From: Prevotella sp. UBA2809
GTDB lineage: Bacteria; Bacteroidota; Bacteroidia; Bacteroidales; Bacteroidaceae
NCBI GenBank assembly: GCA_002351725.1
Contig: DEHD01000034.1
Span: 62,001 to 126,000 of the forward strand
Direction of reading: 5' to 3'
DNA: 64,000 bases
Position numbers and translations under genes: made by a program. This document shows, piece after piece, positions 1 to 6,905 of this stretch. Below the pieces are notes generated by a model. It searched no databases. It saw only the letters and a list, made by a program, of their open reading frames with translations, and was not told the origin of the DNA. The stretch's first letter is position 1. The number at the start of each line of letters is the position of its first letter.

Positions 1-18
1 AATAAAACTGAAACAATA

Positions 19-2196
19 ATGAAGCGAATAATTGCTCTAATATCAATTGTATGGGCGCTTGGCGCCGTTGCACAAGGGGTGAAACCTTTGCCCTCTCTTC
101 ATACAGAAGGACGATGGCTTGTTGACAAGCATGGTAATCAAGTGGTATTGCATGGTGTGATGGACACGCCAAACATGTATTTTAATGGTTGGCGCTGGGG
201 CTCGCCATGGGATCAGACAAATCAGTCAAATTACGATAGTAATGGTGCTCAAAAGTGCCTGGCCTATTTCGAGAAACTTTTCAAGGGAATGCAACAGGCA
301 AAGTGCAATGTGTTCCGTTTGCACTTAGACCCAGCATGGACTAACGACCCGAACGATAGTTATGTTTATCCAGGTTCTAATGGTCAGGCCTCTGATGCTT
401 CAGGTGAAGCAGACATCAAGAAGTTCAATCCTGATAGGTTGGAAACCTTCTTACCTTCATTATATTTGAAGTTGGCTAAGATGGCAATGGACTATGGTAT
501 GTATGTCGTTGTCCGCCCACCGGGGGTTTGTCCAGGTAATCTTAAGGTAGGCGATTACTATCAGGCTTATCTCACAAAGGTGTGGGATATCTTCTCTAAT
601 CAGAAGTTTGTGAAGGATCATGCTGGACAGATAAGTATTGAGTTGGCCAATGAGCCTGTTAGTCTTAAGAATGCTCAGAATCAGGACGATTCAAAGGCTC
701 TTCATGATTATTTCCAACCTATTGTTGATAAGATTCGTGAGAATGGCTTTTCTGGTATCATCTGGGCACCAGGAACAACCTGGCAGCAGAATTACCGTAG
801 CTATGCTGAACATCCTATAGAGGGTGAGAATATCGGTTATGCTGTACATGATTACTGCGGATGGTATGGTTGTAGTGATGATAACCCCGATCCTGACAAC
901 AAGATTAATCAGTTCCACCAGTCGGTACCAGTAATAGATTTCGCTCCGGTTATTATTACCGAGGTAGACTGGAGCCCAGAGAACCCAAATGCGGCAGGTC
1001 ACTATAATGAAAGTGGTACTTGGGTAAAGCCTAACTACGGCACATGGGCCACTGGTTCTACTTCAAAGTGGGGAAAGGCATATAAGGCCATGCTTGACTA
1101 CTTTGGCAATATCTCAATGACATTGTCAGGAACAGGTTGCTTGTTTGATATCGACAAACTTCTGTCTACAGGTAATGTATATCCTGCTTTTAATGGTCTT
1201 GAAGAGGCCTGTGGTAAGGCTTGTATGGACTGGTATGCAGAATACTACAAAGTGAACAGGCCTCATGACGACGACGAGGAGGAAACTGGTGATTTCTATA
1301 CTGTTCAATCCTTTTCTGGAGAAAAAGATGCTTATGAGTTGATGATAGGTGATAATACTTATCTCTCTTTGAAGTTGAATTATGCTGATGGTCATAGCAA
1401 GGATGTTTCTGAAGTTGCAACCTATGCTATCGATAAGCCATCGGTTGTTGAGGTGAAGAATGGTTATCTGTGTGCTGTTTCTGATGGCGAAGCAAATATT
1501 ACGGCCTCATATACTGATGTTAAAGGCACTGTTTGGCAGAAGTCAATCACAGTAAAGGTTTCAAAATTCGAAATCAGTGGCATGAGCTCTATGAGCAGTC
1601 TTTCTGAGATTGTAGAAGATAACTTTGCTATCCTAAATAAGGAAAGTCAGAAACTTTTCTATGGTTCAGACAATCAGAACCTTGGTTACGCTGATGCTAA
1701 CACGGTTATTAACAATAAAAATATTAATGGATATATGTTCAAGGCAGAGCCTGTGTCAGGTCGTGACGGTTGTTTCCTGCTGCGTCTCATTACCCTTAGC
1801 GGCAGTGAGTATAGTGTCTGGGGCAGTCCTGGCTACCTGAATGGATATTCTACTGTAGCTGATTGCAGCTTTATCCTTGGACTTAATAACCAATATGGTC
1901 AGGATGTTAAGGACGGTGCCGTATGGGAGGTAAATTATGAAAGCGATAAGGGCTTTACACTTAAGAATATGTATACTGGAAAGTACCTGCGTGATAATGC
2001 ATCAGCCAATAGTGAAGCTCCTGTATATATGGATTTCCTAAAAGTAGGTGGAACTGCGGGTATTAATGCTGTTCAAAGAGATGTGGATAGCGACGCTGTT
2101 TACACCCTGCAGGGACAAAAGGTTGCTACCCGTAGTCAGTGGAACGCATTGCCTCGTGGCATCTATATTGTAAGTGGAAAGAAAGTAATCAAATAA
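19..2196 (+). CDS. Secreted GH5 glycoside hydrolase with Big-like and C-terminal accessory domains
   Basis: A secreted endo-glycanase of glycoside hydrolase family 5. A signal peptide (MKRIIALISIVWALGAVAQG) precedes the catalytic barrel at about residues 25-415. The proton donor is E212 in the LANEP motif and the nucleophile is E315 in IITEVDW. An acidic linker (about 418-425) leads to a bacterial Ig-like domain (about 440-520) and then a domain of roughly 150 residues that I could not assign. The last 45 residues (VYTLQGQKV...LPRGIYIVSGKKVIK) are a short Prevotella-type tail resembling the end of a type IX secretion sorting domain. The gene is 20 bp before the CE6-CE1 esterase and shares its terminator, so the two are probably co-transcribed; its promoter lies outside the window. 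The neighbourhood suggests xylan as substrate, but the GH5 subfamily was not determined, so cellulase or glucomannanase activity stays possible. Confidence 0.88.
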   Translation: MKRIIALISIVWALGAVAQGVKPLPSLHTEGRWLVDKHGNQVVLHGVMDTPNMYFNGWRWGSPWDQTNQSNYDSNGAQKCLAYFEKLFKGMQQAKCNVFRLHLDPAWTNDPNDSYVYPGSNGQASDASGEADIKKFNPDRLETFLPSLYLKLAKMAMDYGMYVVVRPPGVCPGNLKVGDYYQAYLTKVWDIFSNQKFVKDHAGQISIELANEPVSLKNAQNQDDSKALHDYFQPIVDKIRENGFSGIIWAPGTTWQQNYRSYAEHPIEGENIGYAVHDYCGWYGCSDDNPDPDNKINQFHQSVPVIDFAPVIITEVDWSPENPNAAGHYNESGTWVKPNYGTWATGSTSKWGKAYKAMLDYFGNISMTLSGTGCLFDIDKLLSTGNVYPAFNGLEEACGKACMDWYAEYYKVNRPHDDDEEETGDFYTVQSFSGEKDAYELMIGDNTYLSLKLNYADGHSKDVSEVATYAIDKPSVVEVKNGYLCAVSDGEANITASYTDVKGTVWQKSITVKVSKFEISGMSSMSSLSEIVEDNFAILNKESQKLFYGSDNQNLGYADANTVINNKNINGYMFKAEPVSGRDGCFLLRLITLSGSEYSVWGSPGYLNGYSTVADCSFILGLNNQYGQDVKDGAVWEVNYESDKGFTLKNMYTGKYLRDNASANSEAPVYMDFLKVGGTAGINAVQRDVDSDAVYTLQGQKVATRSQWNALPRGIYIVSGKKVIK

Positions 2197-2216
2197 CTTT
2201 ATCAACACAATCATTT

Positions 2217-4244
2217 ATGTATCAATTTAATTTTAAAACTATGCTTCTGGCTTCGGCACTGCTTATTCTGCCAGCTAGTATGTCGGCCCAGAAAAAAAAG
2301 GCCGCTCCAAAAAAGAAGGCTGCTGTAGAACAGGTACAGCCTGCTGATCCTAATTTCTACATCTTCCTGTGTTTCGGTCAGTCAAATATGGAGGGTAATG
2401 CACGTCCTGAGGCTCAGGATCTGAAGAGCCCTGGTCCACGTTTCCTGCTGATGCCAGCTGTTGACTTCCCAGAAAAGGGACGTAAGATGGGAGAATGGTG
2501 TGAGGCTTCGGCTCCTCTGTGTCGTCCTAACACTGGTCTTACGCCTGCCGATTGGTTCGGTCGTACTCTTGTGGCTTCACTGCCCGAGAATATTAAGATA
2601 GGTGTAATTCATGTTGCTATCGGTGGTATCGATATCAAAGGATTCCTGCCCGACAGTATTGATAACTATGTAAAGACCAAGGCGCCTAACTGGATGAAGG
2701 GTATGCTGGCTGCTTATGATAACAATCCTTATGAGCGTTTGGTTACTTTGGCCAAGAAGGCTCAGAAAGATGGTGTTATCAAGGGTATCCTGATGCACCA
2801 GGGTGAGACCAATACCGGCGACCCCAAGTGGGCTGGTATGGTTAAGCAGGTTTACGATAACCTTTGTGGCGACCTCCAGCTTAAGCCCGAGGATGTGCCC
2901 CTTTATGCAGGTAACATCGTTCAGGCTGACGGTAAGGGCGTTTGCATAGGTTGTAAGAAGCAGATAGATGAGCTACCACTTACTCTTCATACCTCTCAGG
3001 TTATTTCTTCTGATGGTTGTACCAATGGTCCTGACCGTCTGCACTTTGATGCAGCAGGCTATCGCGAGCTTGGTTGCCGTTATGGTGAGGCTGTGGCCCG
3101 TAACCTTGGATATGAGCCTAAGCGCCCATATATCGAGATGCCTAAGAAGATCGAGGTTCCTGCCGATGCCGTTACAGTAGAGAACGCCATCCCAGGAAAT
3201 GAATTCCCAAAGATTGATGGTCAGCGTCGTGCTTATTTCCGCATCAATGCCCCTGAAGCACGTAAGGTGGTTGTAGACATCTGCAGCAAGAAGTATGACA
3301 TGCTGCCTGATGGTAAGGGTGGTTTCATGGCTGTTACCGATCCTCTGCCTGTTGGCTTCCACTACTATTTTATGAACATCGAAGGTGTGAACTTCATCGA
3401 CCCAGCATCTGAGACCTACTTCGGTTGTAACCGTGAGGCAGGAGGTCTTGAGGTTCCTGAGGGCCCCGAGGGTGACTATTATCGTCCACAGCAGGGTTTT
3501 CCTCATGGTCAGGTGCGCAGCATCTACTACCACAGCGAGCATTCAAAGGTAGGTGAGTGGCGTCATGCTCTGGTTTATACACCTGCAGAATATGAGACAG
3601 GCAAGAAGAAGTACCCAGTGCTTTATCTGCAGCATGGTATGGGTGAGGGTGAGACCAGCTGGATGTTGCAGGGAAAGATGCAGCATATCATGGATAACGC
3701 TATCGCTAAAGGCGAGGCTGTTCCAATGATCGTAGTAATGGAGAGCGGTGATATCAAGGCTCCATTCAACTTTGCTAGTGGTGGCTCTAACGAACAGGGA
3801 CGTAGCGAATATGGTGCTTCGTTCTATCCTGTACTGATCAACGACCTTATTCCTTATATTGATAAGAACTTCCGTACAAAGGCCAATCGTGAGAATCGTG
3901 CTATGGCCGGACTCTCATGGGGTGGTCATCAGACTTTCGACATTGTGCTTAATAACCTCGACAAGTTCGCATGGATGGGTACCTTCAGCGGTGCAATCTT
4001 TGGGCTCGATGTTAAGACTGCCTACAATGGTGTGTTTGCAAATGCCGATGAGTTCAACAAGAAGATTCACTACTTCTATATGAATTGGGGAAGCGAGGAC
4101 TTCATTAAGAGCCAGCCAATTGTTGACGGCTTGCGTGAACTTGGTGTAAAGGTAGACTCATCAGTGTCAGAGGGTACAGGTCATGAGTTCCTGACCTGGC
4201 GTCGTGGACTCCATGAGTTTATCCCGCATCTGTTTAAGAAGTAA
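2217..4244 (+). CDS. Bimodular CE6-CE1 carbohydrate esterase (acetyl xylan / feruloyl esterase)
   Basis: Two esterases in one secreted 675-residue chain. A signal peptide is followed by a Lys/Ala-rich linker and an SGNH-type CE6 domain (about residues 45-325) with the nucleophile S56 in FGQSNMEG and a DRLHF motif near its end carrying the Asp/His pair. An E-set domain (about 335-430) leads into an alpha/beta-hydrolase CE1 domain with S567 in GLSWGG and H656 in GTGHEF. The frame is open further upstream, but ATG 2217 was chosen because it lies after the GH5 stop and is followed directly by a hydrophobic signal core; ATG 2241 is an alternative. The same pairing is known from P. ruminicola Axe1-6A. 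The expected role is removing acetyl and perhaps feruloyl groups from xylan. The CE1 half closely resembles the end of the next gene. Confidence 0.9.
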   Translation: MYQFNFKTMLLASALLILPASMSAQKKKAAPKKKAAVEQVQPADPNFYIFLCFGQSNMEGNARPEAQDLKSPGPRFLLMPAVDFPEKGRKMGEWCEASAPLCRPNTGLTPADWFGRTLVASLPENIKIGVIHVAIGGIDIKGFLPDSIDNYVKTKAPNWMKGMLAAYDNNPYERLVTLAKKAQKDGVIKGILMHQGETNTGDPKWAGMVKQVYDNLCGDLQLKPEDVPLYAGNIVQADGKGVCIGCKKQIDELPLTLHTSQVISSDGCTNGPDRLHFDAAGYRELGCRYGEAVARNLGYEPKRPYIEMPKKIEVPADAVTVENAIPGNEFPKIDGQRRAYFRINAPEARKVVVDICSKKYDMLPDGKGGFMAVTDPLPVGFHYYFMNIEGVNFIDPASETYFGCNREAGGLEVPEGPEGDYYRPQQGFPHGQVRSIYYHSEHSKVGEWRHALVYTPAEYETGKKKYPVLYLQHGMGEGETSWMLQGKMQHIMDNAIAKGEAVPMIVVMESGDIKAPFNFASGGSNEQGRSEYGASFYPVLINDLIPYIDKNFRTKANRENRAMAGLSWGGHQTFDIVLNNLDKFAWMGTFSGAIFGLDVKTAYNGVFANADEFNKKIHYFYMNWGSEDFIKSQPIVDGLRELGVKVDSSVSEGTGHEFLTWRRGLHEFIPHLFKK

Positions 4245-4265
4245 TCTCTATATACCTTAATTATT

Positions 4266-4299
4266 GCGCCCCTGTTCAGTAAGAAACTGACAGGGGCGC
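4266..4299 (+). terminator. Strong intrinsic terminator hairpin after the GH5-esterase pair
   Basis: The arms GCGCCCCTG(T)TCAGT and ACTGACAGGGGCGC pair over 14 bp with one bulged T and a 5-nt loop (AAGAA). The following tail is A/T-rich but not a clean U-tract. It closes the GH5-CE6/CE1 unit just upstream of the next regulated promoter. Confidence 0.75.
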
Positions 4300-4315
4300 T
4301 AAATTTATAAAGGTG

Positions 4316-4382
4316 ATGGTACAAATGATAAAGTTTATGATACTCACGTGATAATGCTTTTGGCGGAAATGTTGTACCTTTG
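4316..4382 (+). promoter_or_regulatory. Promoter with 21-bp direct-repeat operator for xyn10D-fae1A
   Basis: The -7 box TACCTTTG is at 4375-4382. Two 10-bp elements precede it: ATGGTACAAA at 4316 and ATGATACTCA at 4337, starting 21 bp apart, the second 38 bp before the -7 box. No TTTG -33 element is at the usual distance, which suits an activator-dependent promoter. Four other promoters in this locus share the geometry. The inferred binder is the AraC-type domain of the hybrid regulator at 13282-17280. Confidence 0.7.
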
Positions 4383-4422
4383 CACCCGAATAACTTTACA
4401 AACAAAAACAATAATAGCAAAT

Positions 4423-6618
4423 ATGAAGAAACTATTCCTAGCGTTATCGCTTATTGCCGGTAGCATTACTGTATCGGCTCAGTGGGGACGTCCTGTTGAC
4501 TACTCTGCAGGTCCCGGACTGAAGGATGCCTACAAAGATTATTTCACCATTGGTGTGGCTGTAAACAAGTTCAATATCTCTGATCCTGTACAGACCGCAA
4601 TTATCAAAAAGCAGTTTAGTAGCGTGACTGCTGAGAATGCTTGGAAACCAGGCGAGATTCATCCAAAAGAGGGTGTTTGGAATTTCGGCTTGGCAGATAG
4701 CATTGCCAACTTCTGCCGTGAGAATGGTATCAAGATGCGTGGTCACTGCCTGTGCTGGCATAGCCAGTTTGCTGACTGGATGTTTGTTGACAAGAAAGGT
4801 AAGCCAGTAAAGAAAGAGGTGTTCTACCAGCGTCTGCGTGAGCACATCCACACTGTAGTTAATCGCTACAAGGATGTTGTTTATGCGTGGGACGTTGTGA
4901 ATGAGGCTATGGCCGACGACAATATGATGTTCCGCTCATTCCGTCCAGGTGCTGCTGCACCTAGCCCATATCGTCAGAGTCGTCACTTCCAGTTGTGTGG
5001 TGATGAGTTCATCGCTAAGGCTTTCGAGTTTGCGCGCGAGGCTGACCCAACAGGTGTGCTGATATACAACGACTATAGTTGTGTAGATGAGGGAAAGCGT
5101 GAACGTATATATAATATGGTGAAAAAGATGAAGGAAGCTGGTGTGCCCATCGATGGTATAGGCATGCAGGGTCACTACAACATCTATTTCCCAGATGAGG
5201 ATCAGCTGGAGAAGGCTATTAATCGTTTCAGTGAGATCGTTAATACTATCCACATCACAGAGCTTGACCTGCGTACCAACACTGAGAGTGGTGGTCAATT
5301 GATGTTCTCACGTGGCGAGGCTAAGCCACAGCCAGGTTATATGCAGACACTGCAGGAGGATCAGTATGCTCGTCTATTCAAGGTGTTCCGAAAACACAAG
5401 GATGTTATTAAGAACGTAACATTCTGGAACCTGAGCGACAAGGATTCTTGGTTGGGCACCAACAATCATCCTCTGCCATTCGACGAGAACTTCAAGGCTA
5501 AGCGTTCACTGCAGATTATCCGCGACTTCAATGTAGCTTTGGATAATCATCAGCCAAAGGAGGACTTCGTTCCTAATCCATGCAACCAGCCTGGACAGCA
5601 GTATCCTATGGTTAACAGCGAGGGTTATGCACGCTTCCGTATTGAGGCTCCTGATGCAAAGTCGGTTATAGTAAGTCTTGGTCTTGGTGGCCGTGGCGGT
5701 ACTGTGCTGCGTAAGGACAAGAATGGTGTATGGGTTGGTACTACCGATGGTCCAATGGATCCTGGTTTCCACTACTATCATCTTACTATCGACGGTGGTG
5801 TATTCAACGATCCTGGTACACATAACTACTTCGGCTCTTGCCGTTGGGAGAGTGGTATCGAGATTCCTGCTCCTGATCAGGATTTCTACGCAGAGCGTAC
5901 AAACATTCCTCATGGAAATATGCAGAAGGTTCTGTTCTACTCAAAGAGTCTGGGTAAGATGCAGGAGGCAACTGTTTATCTGCCTTATGGCTATGGAAAG
6001 CTTGTTAAGGGTAAGGGCGGTAAGCTCATTCAGGAGCGTTATCCTGTACTTTATCTGCAGCATGGATGGGGCGAGAACGAGACAAGCTGGCCTGTACAGG
6101 GTAAGGCAGGTCTGATTATGGACAACCTGATTGCTGACGGTAAGATTAAACCATTCATCATTGTTATGGCATACGGACTGACCAACGACTTCAAGTTTGG
6201 TTCTATAGGTAAGTTCACTGCTGAGGAGTTTGAGAAGGTGCTCATTGACGAGCTGATTCCTTATATTGATACTAACTTCCTGACTAAGGCCGACAAGTGG
6301 AACCGCGCTATGGCTGGTCTGTCAATGGGTGGTATGACCACAAAGCTCATCACCCTGCGTCGTCCTGAGATGTTTGGATACTGGGGACTGCTCTCTGGTG
6401 GACAGTATGCTCCTGAGGAGATTAAGGATCCTAAGGCAGTTAAGTACATTTTCGAGGGCTGCGGCGATAAGGAGAATCCCGATGGTATCAATAAGAGTGT
6501 AGAGTCACTGAAAGCAGCTGGTTTCAATGCCGAAGGTCTGATCTCTGAGGGCACTGCTCATGAGTTCCTGACATGGCGTCGTTGCCTCGAAAAGATGGCT
6601 CAAAAGCTCTTCAAATAA
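4423..6618 (+). CDS. xyn10D-fae1A: Bifunctional GH10 endo-xylanase - CE1 feruloyl esterase
   Basis: A secreted 731-residue enzyme that cuts the xylan backbone and removes ferulate. A signal peptide (MKKLFLALSLIAGSITVSAQ) is followed by a GH10 barrel (about residues 30-370) with acid/base E161 in WDVVNEA and nucleophile E280 in HITELD. An E-set domain (about 385-480) then leads to a CE1 domain with S634 in GLSMGG and H713 in GTAHEF. ATG 4423 was chosen because it sits about 40 nt after the -7 box and opens directly into the signal peptide; the open frame further upstream would start before the promoter box. The architecture matches Xyn10D-Fae1A of P. ruminicola 23, characterised from a cluster that also contains xyl3A. 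It is transcribed alone from a promoter carrying the locus-wide operator. Confidence 0.93.
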   Translation: MKKLFLALSLIAGSITVSAQWGRPVDYSAGPGLKDAYKDYFTIGVAVNKFNISDPVQTAIIKKQFSSVTAENAWKPGEIHPKEGVWNFGLADSIANFCRENGIKMRGHCLCWHSQFADWMFVDKKGKPVKKEVFYQRLREHIHTVVNRYKDVVYAWDVVNEAMADDNMMFRSFRPGAAAPSPYRQSRHFQLCGDEFIAKAFEFAREADPTGVLIYNDYSCVDEGKRERIYNMVKKMKEAGVPIDGIGMQGHYNIYFPDEDQLEKAINRFSEIVNTIHITELDLRTNTESGGQLMFSRGEAKPQPGYMQTLQEDQYARLFKVFRKHKDVIKNVTFWNLSDKDSWLGTNNHPLPFDENFKAKRSLQIIRDFNVALDNHQPKEDFVPNPCNQPGQQYPMVNSEGYARFRIEAPDAKSVIVSLGLGGRGGTVLRKDKNGVWVGTTDGPMDPGFHYYHLTIDGGVFNDPGTHNYFGSCRWESGIEIPAPDQDFYAERTNIPHGNMQKVLFYSKSLGKMQEATVYLPYGYGKLVKGKGGKLIQERYPVLYLQHGWGENETSWPVQGKAGLIMDNLIADGKIKPFIIVMAYGLTNDFKFGSIGKFTAEEFEKVLIDELIPYIDTNFLTKADKWNRAMAGLSMGGMTTKLITLRRPEMFGYWGLLSGGQYAPEEIKDPKAVKYIFEGCGDKENPDGINKSVESLKAAGFNAEGLISEGTAHEFLTWRRCLEKMAQKLFK

Positions 6619-6653
6619 TAAAAAAGTGCAGAAAAAGTGCGTTTTTTTAGGCT

Positions 6654-6720
6654 TTGAAACAAATTAGAAAGTAAATGTAACATAAGAGTAAGTCACTTTC
6701 GAGAAAATGCACTAACTTTG
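6654..6720 (+). promoter_or_regulatory. Promoter with 21-bp direct-repeat operator upstream of GH95
   Basis: The -7 box TAACTTTG is at 6713-6720. TTGAAACAAA starts at 6654 and ATGTAACATA at 6675, 21 bp apart and with the second 38 bp before the -7 box, as at the other four regulated promoters. The first transcribed stretch ends in a terminator at 6788-6836, well before the GH95 start, so this promoter makes either an attenuated leader or a short RNA. Confidence 0.65.
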
Positions 6721-6726
6721 CACCCA

Positions 6727-6836
6727 GATAAGATAAAGAATCGGTTAAAATTGTTTTAGTTATATTAGTAGTTAGTAGTTTTTCCTTCCCTGGGGCATAG
6801 AAAAGCGTTTCTTGTCCCAGGGTTTTTCTTTTCTTT
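6727..6836 (+). ncRNA. Possible short leader RNA ahead of GH95, about 110 nt
   Basis: The ends are inferred from a -7 box ending at 6720 and a terminator hairpin with a T-rich tail ending near 6836. No open reading frame of note is inside. It could be a free small RNA produced under xylan control or the terminated form of a longer GH95 leader. No expression evidence is available from sequence alone. Confidence 0.3.
6788..6836 (+). terminator. Intrinsic terminator inside the GH95 leader
   Basis: CCCTGGG (6788-6794) pairs perfectly with CCCAGGG (6826-6832), with partial extension inward, followed by TTTTTCTTTTCTTTT. It lies between a regulated promoter (6713-6720) and a second -7 box (6873-6880), so it would stop transcripts from the first promoter before GH95 unless they read through. 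Confidence 0.65.
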
Positions 6837-6872
6837 TATTCATTATTATTCGTCTTTTTGAATTTTTATTTG

Positions 6873-6880
6873 TAATTTTG
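6873..6880 (+). promoter_or_regulatory. Second -7 box (TAATTTTG) directly upstream of GH95
   Basis: TAATTTTG fits the Bacteroidetes TAnnTTTG consensus and is 25 bp before the GH95 start codon. No copy of the 21-bp repeat operator precedes it, so it may give regulator-independent expression of GH95 and xyl3A. A TTTG lies at 6857-6860, closer than the usual -33 spacing. Confidence 0.45.
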
Positions 6881-6905
6881 CAGCAAAAATAAACCAATAG
6901 CAAAT

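Noticed and set aside
2139..2216. Upstream in-frame extension of the CE6-CE1 esterase
   Set aside because: It overlaps the GH5 end, and translation from it would bury the signal peptide inside the protein.
4348..4422. Upstream in-frame start for xyn10D-fae1A
   Set aside because: It begins before the -7 box at 4375-4382 and would place the signal peptide internally.
6619..6650. Possible terminator after xyn10D-fae1A (AAAAAGTGC repeats then seven T)
   Set aside because: The only stem is five A-T pairs, too weak to call a terminator.
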